From a virus, in the IMG/VR virus record IMGVR_UViG_3300046727_000107, positions 1-45,293 of that record: 45,293 nucleotides of DNA. One strand, given 5' to 3'. The position numbers were made by a program, and so were the translations under genes. The notes below the pieces were generated by a model that ran no database searches, was not told the origin of the DNA, and was given only the letters and a program-made list of their open reading frames with translations. Position 1 is the first letter of the stretch. Each line of letters begins with the position of its first letter. This document shows positions 40,056 through 45,293 of this stretch, in pieces.

Positions 40056-40282
40056 ACCTTCTCCCCCGCCATGCGCCGCACCGCGTCGACCGCGGCCATG
40101 AGCTTGCGCAGCTCGCCGAGCGTCGGCGTGCGACCAGGCAGCAGAGCCCGTAGCGGCGTCGCGTCGGAGGGACGGTTGGCCGGCGGCAACGCATCGGTGA
40201 TATTCAGGATGGAGACGAACGGGAGGCGTGCCTCGTCGAGCACGGGCAGGACGGCGGTCAGGTCAACGTTGTTCGCGGGCAT
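40052..40282 (-). CDS. Small hypothetical protein, 76 aa
   Basis: The start at 40282 is inferred from AGGAGA 11 bases upstream and a reading frame that becomes protein-like here (NNVDLTAVLPVLDEARLPFV). It overlaps the previous gene by 20 bases. The C-terminal helix reads LGELRKLMAAVDAVRRMA. No family recognised. Confidence 0.55.
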   Translation of the reverse strand: MPANNVDLTAVLPVLDEARLPFVSILNITDALPPANRPSDATPLRALLPGRTPTLGELRKLMAAVDAVRRMAGEKV

Positions 40283-40547
40283 AAGGAAGCATCTCCTGCG
40301 GTAGTGGCCAATGACGTTTTGCGTCAGGGTACATGCGTTGACGTTCAATAGCACAAAGAACGCCACAGCACGCCATCCGGTACCGCTGCCACGCCGCCTC
40401 GCCGAACAGCTCTCCGGCCGTGTTGGCGTTGGCCTCGAAGCAACGTATGGCCGTGACGCTGTAGCCGGTCAGCTCGGACAGCTCCTTGATCGACAGCCCC
40501 ATGATGCGCTGCCGCCAGTGCTGGGCGCGCGTGCCTTCGTCGGTCAT
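40263..40547 (-). CDS. HTH-containing small regulator, 94 aa
   Basis: After a short start (ATG at 40547, in the stop of the preceding micro-protein) the segment MGLSIKELSELTGYSVTAIR (16-35) has the spacing of an XRE-type helix-turn-helix, followed by CFEANANTAGELFGEAAWQR. Likely a sequence-specific DNA binder acting in the early region. Target not visible. Confidence 0.6.
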   Translation of the reverse strand: MTDEGTRAQHWRQRIMGLSIKELSELTGYSVTAIRCFEANANTAGELFGEAAWQRYRMACCGVLCAIERQRMYPDAKRHWPLPQEMLPYAREQR

Positions 40548-40663
40548 TTTTGCGCGTCCAATTTTTTTAGAATGTCTCGCGCCCACGCTGCGGTTATCAG
40601 CGTGTTAGTCATACCCCATACGGTAATGAGGATGGTAAAAAACCAAAATTGAGGATCGGTCAT
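40544..40663 (-). CDS. Micro-protein, one membrane helix, 39 aa
   Basis: ATGA overlaps at both ends place it in the coupled series. Sequence starts MTDPQFWFFTILITVWGMTN, a membrane helix (about 5-27), then a basic cytoplasmic tail ARDILKKLDAQK. No family recognised. Confidence 0.55.
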   Translation of the reverse strand: MTDPQFWFFTILITVWGMTNTLITAAWARDILKKLDAQK

Positions 40664-40758
40664 CGGAACTTACCGAGAAAATAAAAGGCGATTCCCATTC
40701 CGATCGTGAACAGCGCACCCCAAAAGGCTAGTTCCCAGAGCTGCATTTCTCCAGTCAC
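40660..40758 (-). CDS. Micro-protein, one membrane helix, 32 aa
   Basis: A GTG at 40758 inside the previous stop (GTGA), with GAGG 7 bases upstream, is preferred; an ATG four codons later is the alternative. The peptide is mostly one hydrophobic helix (WELAFWGALFTIGMGIAFYF) ending GKFR. Confidence 0.5.
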   Translation of the reverse strand: MTGEMQLWELAFWGALFTIGMGIAFYFLGKFR

Positions 40759-40997
40759 GCCACCACCTCGTTTGCCCGGTAGCTGATCGGCCCGCGCTCG
40801 AACGCCAGCATGGCCTCGTGAGCGGACTCGTAGGAGGTGGTGGAGAACTCAGGCTCGCCGGTACGGTCGAAGAAATCGCCAGCTAGCGAAGCATAGCCTT
40901 GGTAGGTCTGAAACCTGATCCACCACGCGCCATCGCGCTGCACTGCGTCGTAAACGCCGTTGTTGCCGGCGTGGATGCGAACGGGGGGTTTGGGCAT
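40755..40997 (-). CDS. Small hypothetical protein, 80 aa
   Basis: Compact beta-like start (VRIHAGNNGVYDAVQRDGAW, 6-25) with FQTYQGYASLAGDFFDR and a helix SYESAHEAMLAFE. The first 115 bases are shared with the end of the upstream gene in a different frame. No family recognised. Confidence 0.6.
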   Translation of the reverse strand: MPKPPVRIHAGNNGVYDAVQRDGAWWIRFQTYQGYASLAGDFFDRTGEPEFSTTSYESAHEAMLAFERGPISYRANEVVA

Positions 40998-41182
40998 TTT
41001 TGCGGTTCCGGTTCGCTAATGAAAATGACGGGCTTCTGGCTTGTGCGAATCTCGATCTGGCGTACCGCGCCACAAGCGCAATCCTCCACCAGCATCATGC
41101 CGACGGTACCTTTGCCACTTTCAGCAAGCAATTCTGCGCCGTGCGAATAGCGCCAGTAGTGCTTGTGCTGGAACCAGCTCAC
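40883..41182 (-). CDS. Small Cys-containing protein with long overlap, 99 aa
   Basis: Start by ATGA overlap with the previous micro-protein. Residues 1-60 look genuine (WFQHKHYWRYSHGAELLAES and MLVEDCACGAVRQIEIR, with a CAC pair). The last 38 residues are coded in the 115 bases shared with the following gene and have unlikely composition. Translation may in fact stop being selected there; a frameshift or sequencing error is the other explanation. Confidence 0.5.
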   Translation of the reverse strand: MSWFQHKHYWRYSHGAELLAESGKGTVGMMLVEDCACGAVRQIEIRTSQKPVIFISEPEPQKCPNPPFASTPATTAFTTQCSAMARGGSGFRPTKAMLR

Positions 41183-41280
41183 GACCGCACCGTGGCGCGT
41201 CCGCCGGTGAACCCGATGGCGATGCCGATCAGGACACCGCTGGTGAACAGCATGATGGCGATAGTGTAGAGCAGGTTCAT
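41179..41280 (-). CDS. Micro-protein, one membrane helix, 33 aa
   Basis: ATGA overlaps at both ends. MNLLYTIAIMLFTSGVLIGI is followed by AIGFTGGRATVRS: one helix with a GxxxG-like GVLIGIAIG face that could pack into oligomers. Not recognised as a family. Confidence 0.55.
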   Translation of the reverse strand: MNLLYTIAIMLFTSGVLIGIAIGFTGGRATVRS

Positions 41281-41810
41281 GGAAACACCAGCGTCTTGCC
41301 GTTCCACGCGCAGTCGGGGATATGCGCGCGGATGTAGTCCGTGATTTCGGCGTAGAGCGCCGTCCGCTTGGCGTCGTAGTCGGCGTAGAGCGCCGTCTGC
41401 TTGGCGTCGTAGTCGGCGTAGAGCGCCGTCCGCTTGGCCTCGTAGTCGGCGTCGAGCGGCGCCAGCTTGGCGTCGTAGTCGGCGTAGAGCAGCGCCCGCT
41501 TGGCCTCGTAGTCGGCGTAGAGCAGCGCCCGCTTGGCCTCGTAGTCGGCGTCGAGCGGCGCCAGCTTGGCCTCGTAGTCGGCGTCGAGCGGCGCCCGCTT
41601 GGCCACCGCCAGGCAATCGCCCAGGTAAATCATATTGTGCAGGCGCGTCGGAACTTCGCGCGGCAGCTTGTATTTCTTGACGTACGCCACGCGCTCCATT
41701 ACGTCGTGCGACTCTTCAAACAGGACTTCGTGGTGGAGCAGGCCAAACGTGCCCTTGGTTGGACCAGTGTAGTCGGGACGGCCGGGGAATATGGTGTTGG
41801 GTTCAGTCAT
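41277..41810 (-). CDS. Hendecad-repeat coiled-coil protein, 177 aa
   Basis: AAGGAG 9 bases before the ATG at 41810 fixes the start; an ATG ten codons earlier lies in the leader hairpin. Residues 1-70 contain FGLLHHEVLFEESHDVMERV and a LPREVPTRLHNMIYLGDCLA segment. From residue 71 there are eight 11-residue units of the form KRAPLDADYEA, varied as KRALLYADYEA or KQTALYADYDA. Eleven-residue periodicity gives a right-handed coiled coil, so a straight rod is expected. The end is EITDYIRAHIPDCAWNGKTL. Related repeat proteins occur in phages and bacteria without assigned function. Confidence 0.75.
   Translation of the reverse strand: MTEPNTIFPGRPDYTGPTKGTFGLLHHEVLFEESHDVMERVAYVKKYKLPREVPTRLHNMIYLGDCLAVAKRAPLDADYEAKLAPLDADYEAKRALLYADYEAKRALLYADYDAKLAPLDADYEAKRTALYADYDAKQTALYADYDAKRTALYAEITDYIRAHIPDCAWNGKTLVFP
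41337..41600. repeat. 33-bp tandem coding repeat, 8 units
   Basis: Eight in-frame 33-bp units encode the hendecads of the gene at 41277-41810. Neighbouring units differ at a few positions and two unit types alternate (APLDADYEA and ALLYADY/TALYADY forms), which points to growth by unequal recombination or slippage. The unit number may vary between related phages. Confidence 0.9.
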
Positions 41811-42094
41811 AGAGGCAGGCTCCTTTGGCGGGAAAGACATAATGAAGCGGCGCGATGCGGGCTCAGATAGTATTCGGCGTGCAACTTGACCCGCCGCGCC
41901 GCTCTTTATGTCGTCCTCCTTGTGCTGGTGGTGAAACGTCGTTCCAAAAAAGCTCAAGTAGCTACCAATTGCGGGTTACAGAGAGCTGAGGCTAGAGCTT
42001 CATGGCGCACCTCCAGGGACGTTGGACGTTCAGTGCTTCGACTTCGGAACACTAGCACACAATAAGAGGAATGTGTGCAGAAATCGGCGCAAGA
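41811..42094 (-). promoter_or_regulatory. Gene-free leader region
   Basis: No convincing coding sequence in 284 bp between the hendecad-repeat gene and the 101-aa gene. It contains the long inverted repeat at 41836-41912 and a second inverted repeat GCACACA/TGTGTGC (42055-42061 and 42072-42078) that lies just past the stop of the upstream gene and may act as its transcription end. A new promoter is likely in between, but no consensus -35/-10 pair stands out. Confidence 0.45.
41836..41912 (-). promoter_or_regulatory. Leader hairpin upstream of the hendecad-repeat gene
   Basis: The arm at 41836-41854 (GACATAATGAAGCGGCGCG) pairs with 41895-41912, whose complement reads GACATAAAGAGCGGCGCG. Sixteen of about 19 positions pair, with a small internal mismatch and a 40-base loop. 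In the leftward transcript the hairpin ends about 10 bases before the AAGGAG ribosome site, so it could control translation or mRNA stability. Confidence 0.55.
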
Positions 42095-42400
42095 TTATTG
42101 CGTATTTGCGTCAAGCCTAGCAAACAGGCGCGGGTGTAGCTTGCGCGCCAGAGGTTCGCCGATTCGTCGGCACTTGCGCAGATAGCCGCGATCGACCATG
42201 CCAACCGATGTATCGCTGTTGAGGTGTGCGAAGGTCGCCACCAGCCCCTCATGCATGGCGCCACGGCGATACTCGTCACCAACGAACAGCGCGATGACGT
42301 TGCACTGCTTGCCGGCGGTCGCGGCAAGCTCCAGTTGCTTGCGCGTCGTGCGCTGCGGAAACGTTTCGTCCAGGTCAGCATAGAATCGATATCCGTTCAT
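42095..42400 (-). CDS. Hypothetical protein, 101 aa
   Basis: GGAGGAAGACCA directly precedes the ATG at 42400, so the longer frame is discarded. The start YRFYADLDETFPQRTTRKQL looks like a strand-helix, followed by CNVIALFVGDEYRRGAMHEG and a basic LRKCRRIGEPLARKLHPRLF end. No family recognised. It overlaps the HTH gene by ATGA and ends in a gene-free leader region. Confidence 0.65.
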   Translation of the reverse strand: MNGYRFYADLDETFPQRTTRKQLELAATAGKQCNVIALFVGDEYRRGAMHEGLVATFAHLNSDTSVGMVDRGYLRKCRRIGEPLARKLHPRLFARLDANTQ

Positions 42401-42669
42401 TGGTCTTCCTCCATCGCTCTGGCGATCGGGATAATATGGGCGAACAGAAGCGTCAGGTGGCTGGACCACCGGGTGTCGATCGGAGTCGTTCCGCGCTCCA
42501 GACGCGAGACGGTGGTCTCGGTGGTACCGAGGAGATCCGCAAGGGCGCGCTGGCTGATGCCGGCGAGGTGGCGGGCTTGCGTGAGGTGCCACGTGGTCGT
42601 GATGGCGCCACGCGAAGGCATTTGCGCCTCCGGTGGCGGCTCGTAGGCGTTGGGGAGGGAGAAGGTCAT
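42397..42669 (-). CDS. XRE-family HTH regulator, 90 aa
   Basis: The helix-turn-helix spans about residues 27-65: LTQARHLAGISQRALADLLG, then TTETTVSRLERGTTPI. The R-x-LAG-S-Q-x-ALA-x-LLG-x-x-x-x-TVSR-x-ERG pattern is typical of Cro/CI-like repressors. The C-terminal helix LLFAHIIPIARAMEED may dimerise. GAAGG lies before the ATG, which overlaps the previous stop (ATGA). One of at least three DNA-binding regulators in the early block. Confidence 0.8.
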   Translation of the reverse strand: MTFSLPNAYEPPPEAQMPSRGAITTTWHLTQARHLAGISQRALADLLGTTETTVSRLERGTTPIDTRWSSHLTLLFAHIIPIARAMEEDQ

Positions 42670-42875
42670 TTGTTCACCTTCGCAAGTGCGATCCACGCTG
42701 CGTTCAATTGTGCCAAGCGGCGCATGGTTTCGGGGTCGCGTTGACGAATCTCCAGATCAAAATGATCGGAAAGCCACACGAGATTTTCGCCGAGTGCTGA
42801 TTCAGCAAGTGCAATCGCGGCGCGTTGGTCGTTCGCCAGTTGTGCGCCGGCAGCAAGCGATTGAGCGGGGGTCAT
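42666..42875 (-). CDS. Small helical protein, 69 aa
   Basis: AAAGGACC precedes the ATG at 42875. All-helical: AQSLAAGAQLANDQRAAIAL (4-23), then HFDLEIRQRDPETMRRLAQL. Overlaps neighbours on both sides by ATGA. Family unknown. Confidence 0.55.
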   Translation of the reverse strand: MTPAQSLAAGAQLANDQRAAIALAESALGENLVWLSDHFDLEIRQRDPETMRRLAQLNAAWIALAKVNK

Positions 42876-42976
42876 GGTCCTTTTATCCCTTCGATTACGA
42901 TACAGCCGATGACGACGAACACGCCGCACGCGAACGCATCGTTTTCAAGCGCGAACGCCAGCGTAAAAATGCGCAT
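42872..42976 (-). CDS. Micro-protein, one membrane helix, 34 aa
   Basis: GGAGCTTGGTA is a good ribosome site, and TAATG joins it to the preceding peptide. Sequence has a polar break (MRIFTLAFALENDAFACG) and a membrane helix VFVVIGCIVIEGIKG. Stop overlaps the next start (ATGA). Confidence 0.55.
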   Translation of the reverse strand: MRIFTLAFALENDAFACGVFVVIGCIVIEGIKGP

Positions 42977-43050
42977 TACCAAGCTCCTTTTGGAATGAGA
43001 CATGCGACGATCAGCGCCACCAGGGCGCCAGCGAGGAGGGAGGGGAACAT
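42976..43050 (-). CDS. Micro-protein, one membrane helix, 24 aa
   Basis: The shortest gene proposed here: MFPSLLAGALVALIVACLIP then KGAW. Its ATG lies in the stop of the upstream gene (TGATG) and its stop in the next start (TAATG). Perfect interlocking on both sides is the main support; the ribosome site is weak. Confidence 0.45.
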   Translation of the reverse strand: MFPSLLAGALVALIVACLIPKGAW

Positions 43051-43595
43051 CAGTACCCCTCGCAGGCTTCGCGGAGCTTGGCCAAACTAGTCTCGCCAAG
43101 TGCGTGACGCAGTTTCAACGCAATATCGAGACATGCGCGATACGTCGCTTCAGCACTGCGCGAGTCGGTGTCGTAACCAAGTTCACTTGCCCAATCCTCG
43201 AAACTGGCAGAGTCCAGCACGCCAGCATCGGACATCAGCGAGTACAGAACATCGCGTAGATCGGGTTCGTGCTTTTTGCCATCGCTGCCACGACCTTTCT
43301 CGCACTCGGCGCGCAGCGCGGCATCGCGCATGAGGCTATTGTGCCCGCCAAGCTCGCGAACGCTGGCCTTATAGGCCGAACAATGGCCGCAACCCATGCC
43401 GTAGTCAGTGGTCAGAACGGCACGCTTGCCCGCATAATTGTGCAGCGTGACTGTCCAGTTCAGGCTTGGGTGCTTCTCGGCCTTGTTGCGCGATTGCGAC
43501 CATGGCACGAACACGGCCGTCATGGTCAGGCCAAGCTCGCGCGCTACCGCGTCGATGCGTTCGGCTGCCGTCATCTCTTTGGCTTCGAGTGCCAT
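43050..43595 (-). CDS. Conserved phage hypothetical protein, 181 aa
   Basis: AGGAAGGACAGAGACA before 43595 sets the start. Mixed fold with LGLTMTAVFVPWSQSRNKAE (23-42), NWTVTLHNYAGKRAVLTTDY and a GMGCGHCSAYKA block whose CGHC could bind metal or be redox active. A helical C-terminus follows (DVLYSLMSDAGVLDSASFED). I have seen this CGHCSAYK pattern in other phage early regions but know no function; anti-restriction is only a guess. Confidence 0.65.
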   Translation of the reverse strand: MALEAKEMTAAERIDAVARELGLTMTAVFVPWSQSRNKAEKHPSLNWTVTLHNYAGKRAVLTTDYGMGCGHCSAYKASVRELGGHNSLMRDAALRAECEKGRGSDGKKHEPDLRDVLYSLMSDAGVLDSASFEDWASELGYDTDSRSAEATYRACLDIALKLRHALGETSLAKLREACEGY

Positions 43596-43672
43596 TGTCT
43601 CTGTCCTTCCTGTTCTGACCTTCATCAGGCGCCGCGTCACGGCGCGACGGCACATATGTGCCATTTCGGTCT

Positions 43673-44167
43673 TTAGTGTCCGACCAGCTCCGAAGCATAG
43701 CCAGCAAAATATTTACCGCGCACGCAACTGATCATGTCCGCGTAGTCTTGAAATTCAAACTGACTGCGATGTTCGCGGATGTAGGCAATACGTTCTTTAG
43801 GCGAATAACAGTTCGCCCACGTTTCGTGCGCGTCCTCTTGCTCCAGTTCCGACCAATGGTCTTCGTTGACCACGGGATAATCTTCGAGTTTGCCCATGAT
43901 GTCGTCGGCAATCTGGCAAGCAGTCTCGTCGTCTTGATGGATTGCGATCCACTCTACCCAACCTACCGCCCAATGCGATTCGCGGACAACGGTCACGGTT
44001 TCAGTCTCGCCACCCAAGGCTTTCAGCATACACGCGAAGTTGGAACGCTCCAGGGCGTCCGAGTCGCGAGACTGACCGACACCGCTGGAATAGTAGGCAG
44101 GCCACACCTCGCCGTAATAGTGCGACGGCATGGTCCACAGCTTGATGTGTTTCGGTTCGAACGTCAT
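43673..44167 (-). CDS. Conserved phage/plasmid hypothetical protein, 164 aa
   Basis: The start at 44167 gives MTFEPKHIKLWTMPSHYYGE. Later blocks are GVGQSRDSDALERSNFACML, ESHWAVGWVEWIAIHQ and YSPKERIAYIREHRSQFEFQ, ending YADMISCVRGKYFAGYASEL. This distinctive sequence is widespread in phages and mobile elements, as I recall it, and strongly conserved, but its function is not established. The longer frame upstream overlaps the next gene and is rejected. Confidence 0.7.
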   Translation of the reverse strand: MTFEPKHIKLWTMPSHYYGEVWPAYYSSGVGQSRDSDALERSNFACMLKALGGETETVTVVRESHWAVGWVEWIAIHQDDETACQIADDIMGKLEDYPVVNEDHWSELEQEDAHETWANCYSPKERIAYIREHRSQFEFQDYADMISCVRGKYFAGYASELVGH

Positions 44168-44171
44168 GGTC

Positions 44172-44354
44172 CTAGCTCCAGTTCTCGGCGGGTTCGAAGT
44201 TGATGCGCCATGCGTCCGACGGCATGGCTTGGGGGTGCGTGGCGGCGTAGTCCGCGATGCGGGCAAGAAGGTCATCGGCGGCGCTGCGCTCGTCCGTGCC
44301 GCGTCCGATGATGAGGTGGTGGTTGGCGGGGTCCAGGGCGGTGAAAAGGATCAT
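44172..44354 (-). CDS. Small hypothetical protein, 60 aa
   Basis: ATGA overlap with the previous gene. MILFTALDPANHHLIIGRGT is beta-like; DERSAADDLLARIADYAATH is helical. No family recognised. Confidence 0.6.
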   Translation of the reverse strand: MILFTALDPANHHLIIGRGTDERSAADDLLARIADYAATHPQAMPSDAWRINFEPAENWS

Positions 44355-44521
44355 GACGCGTTCGCCTTTTTGAGGATGGCGCGCGCGTGGCTCAGGCGAC
44401 GGAATTGGCCGATGGAGACCACTGGCATCTTGCCATCGGCCAGACAGTCGTACGTGGCTTGCAGGTCATCCAGGATAGTGCGAAGCGCGCACCGGACGTT
44501 CAAGGCTTGTTGTTCGTTCAT
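44351..44521 (-). CDS. Small helical protein, 56 aa
   Basis: AAGGAACCCGCC precedes the ATG. NEQQALNVRCALRTILDDLQ is a helix; VSIGQFRRLSHARAILKKAN a second, basic helix. Not recognised. It follows the regulator gene after an 84-bp gap that holds symmetric DNA sites. Confidence 0.6.
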   Translation of the reverse strand: MNEQQALNVRCALRTILDDLQATYDCLADGKMPVVSIGQFRRLSHARAILKKANAS

Positions 44522-44605
44522 GGCGGGTTCCTTAGTTGTCAGTGACCATGATGTAGCACGGCCTAGGCGTGATGTCTAGTCCGTATGCTGCGACAAATGG
44601 TCACA
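44522..44605 (-). promoter_or_regulatory. Intergenic region with dyad and direct repeat
   Basis: GTGACCAT (44542-44549) and ATGGTCAC (44597-44604) form an inverted repeat 47 bases apart. CTAGTCCGTATGC (44576-44588) recurs as CTAGTCCGGTATGC (44606-44619), 30 bases on, the second copy overlapping the end of the regulator gene. The placement suggests regulator sites for the operon below. No strong promoter is visible. Confidence 0.4.
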
Positions 44606-45094
44606 CTAGTCCGGTATGCGCTCGGGCTCGTTCGTAAACGCGTCTGTGCGACAGTCACTCGTCAGGGCGCGGATCTTTTGGCGCCACGGCCCAAGCGAGC
44701 CATCCGGGCGCAGCTGGCTTTCCCAATAGCGCGCGTTCGTGAGAACCTGCATAACCGGGTTCGTGATGTCCTTGGTCCATTCGTCATTCAGCCACTTGTA
44801 CGCGGGCTCGCGCGCTAGCGTAGGGATCGGCGCGACCGTGGTTCGCACGATGTCAGGTCCGACTGCCACCTCGACGGTGGCGCCGTGCTTTTCGATCCAC
44901 GCGAAGAGCAAGCCGTAGTGCCTGGCATTCGGCAGAGTGATTGCCTTGGCGCCACGTTCGATCTTGCTCAAGCTCTGTTCGTGGATGCCAACCATGTCTG
45001 CCAGGGCGGCTTGTGAGAGTTTTAGTGCTATACGGCGTCGTTTGATTTCGGCGCCAGTCAGAACGGGCAGTGGAATCGATGAGCGCAGTGACAT
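44606..45094 (-). CDS. XRE-family HTH regulator, probable early repressor, 162 aa
   Basis: The HTH lies at 15-50: AEIKRRRIALKLSQAALADM, then VGIHEQSLSKIERGAKAI, a standard Cro/CI-type module. The remainder (WIEKHGATVEVAVGPDIV, then KWLNDEWTKDITNPVMQVLT) is a partner or effector domain without a visible LexA-type cleavage site (no Ala-Gly with Ser/Lys pattern recognised). First gene of the leftward block, directly downstream of a consensus promoter covered by GGCTTA palindromes, which makes it the best candidate for the protein that binds them. Alternatively it activates or represses rightward genes. Confidence 0.8.
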   Translation of the reverse strand: MSLRSSIPLPVLTGAEIKRRRIALKLSQAALADMVGIHEQSLSKIERGAKAITLPNARHYGLLFAWIEKHGATVEVAVGPDIVRTTVAPIPTLAREPAYKWLNDEWTKDITNPVMQVLTNARYWESQLRPDGSLGPWRQKIRALTSDCRTDAFTNEPERIPD

Positions 45095-45117
45095 TTGCAG
45101 TCTCCAGATTGATTATG

Positions 45118-45245
45118 TAAGCCAGCGGCTTATAAGCCAACGGCTTAAGCCTGTCAACGGCTTAGTCCAAAAACATGGTTTTTGACCATTTGGCTTAGTA
45201 AGTCATTGGCTTAGTGTTTGAATACAGGCTTAAGCCGTCGGCTTA
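45118..45245. repeat. GGCTTA/TAAGCC operator-like array, right part
   Basis: Hexamers lie at 45118, 45127, 45133, 45142, 45146, 45159, 45192, 45208, 45227, 45231 and 45240 (start positions, either orientation; some pairs overlap). Perfect palindromes are GGCTTATAAGCC (45127-45138) and GGCTTAAGCC (45142-45151 and 45227-45236). Together with positions 83-141 the array spans about 315 bp across the join of the ends. Confidence 0.8.
45129..45157 (-). promoter_or_regulatory. Consensus sigma-70-type promoter of the leftward block
   Basis: On the minus strand TTGACA (45157-45152) is followed by exactly 17 bases and TATAAG (45134-45129), five of six matching TATAAT. The -10 lies inside the palindrome GGCTTATAAGCC and the spacer holds GGCTTAAGCC, so a protein bound to either would block RNA polymerase. 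The regulator gene starts about 35 bases downstream of the -10. Confidence 0.8.
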
Positions 45246-45281
45246 CTATTGACAAAATTCCGTTGAACTACGCAAGTGGTC

Positions 45282-45293
45282 AAAACATAGTCT
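45282..45293. repeat. 12-bp terminal direct repeat, right copy
   Basis: Identical to bases 1-12. If the ends are joined, the control region runs continuously from the start codon of the XRE regulator (45094, leftward) to the Acb2-like gene (553, rightward), about 740 bp after removing the duplicate. Confidence 0.7.

Noticed and set aside
41337-41600. Tandem repeats as a CRISPR array
   Set aside because: Units are contiguous 33-bp coding repeats without spacers, in frame with a gene, and no cas gene is present. The Cas4-like nuclease belongs to the replication module.
45249-45277. Rightward promoter at TTGACA near the join
   Set aside because: The -35 is perfect, but no acceptable -10 lies 16-18 bases downstream; a TTGAAC-N17-CATAGT alternative at 45263-45291 is too weak to list.
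1-45293. tRNA or other structured RNA genes
   Set aside because: No cloverleaf with a T-loop GGTTCGAATC-type signature was seen while reading both strands; a dedicated scan would be needed to exclude one fully.

Overview
The window looks like the complete genome of a tailed bacteriophage with a short-tail (podovirus-like) gene set. The first 12 bases recur as the last 12, so the sequence is probably a circularised or circularly permuted genome cut inside its control region. Base composition is GC-rich, except for a marked AT-rich patch near the left end. Several exported proteins have signal peptides ending in ALAQ-type cleavage sites. Both points fit an alphaproteobacterial host, but the host is inference. 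No integrase, transposase, RNA polymerase, tRNA or CRISPR array was found.

Layout. The join of the ends (about 45,095-45,293 plus 1-552) is a gene-free control region. It holds a cluster of GGCTTA/TAAGCC operator-like sites, a consensus promoter reading left, an AT-rich stretch and a second array built on TTTGAAA/TTTCAAA. Rightward from it come two likely counter-defence genes (an Acb2-type cyclic-nucleotide sponge and a RyR-domain protein), closed by a strong terminator. After one short leftward gene, a long rightward block (1,685-26,713) carries the particle genes. These are large terminase, portal, a 6-kb insert of exported, fibre and lysis-type proteins, scaffold, N4-gp56-type capsid, head-tail and tail proteins, a tail-collar fibre, a GNAT-like protein and three large candidate internal virion (ejection) proteins.

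Everything from 26,725 to 45,094 is read leftward. It contains the replication and recombination module: AEP primase-helicase fusion, a Cys-rich possible DNA-binding protein, SNF2-like helicase, VRR-NUC nuclease, MazG-like pyrophosphohydrolase, iron-sulphur RecB/Cas4-like nuclease and family A DNA polymerase. A long tail of small early genes follows, many of them one-helix membrane peptides of 24-51 residues. Start and stop codons repeatedly overlap as ATGA or GTGA, so the block reads as translationally coupled operons. The first gene of the leftward block is an XRE-type regulator whose promoter is overlaid by GGCTTA palindromes, which suggests autoregulation.

Features most worth a second look are the double repeat array at the genome join (candidate origin and switch), the Acb2/RyR pair, the block of Sec- and Tat-exported proteins inside the structural operon (including a Tat-signal GH18-like enzyme with an altered catalytic motif), the hendecad-repeat protein with its leader hairpin, and the set of overlooked micro-proteins. 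All function assignments rest on reading the sequence and remembered family motifs; no database search was run.
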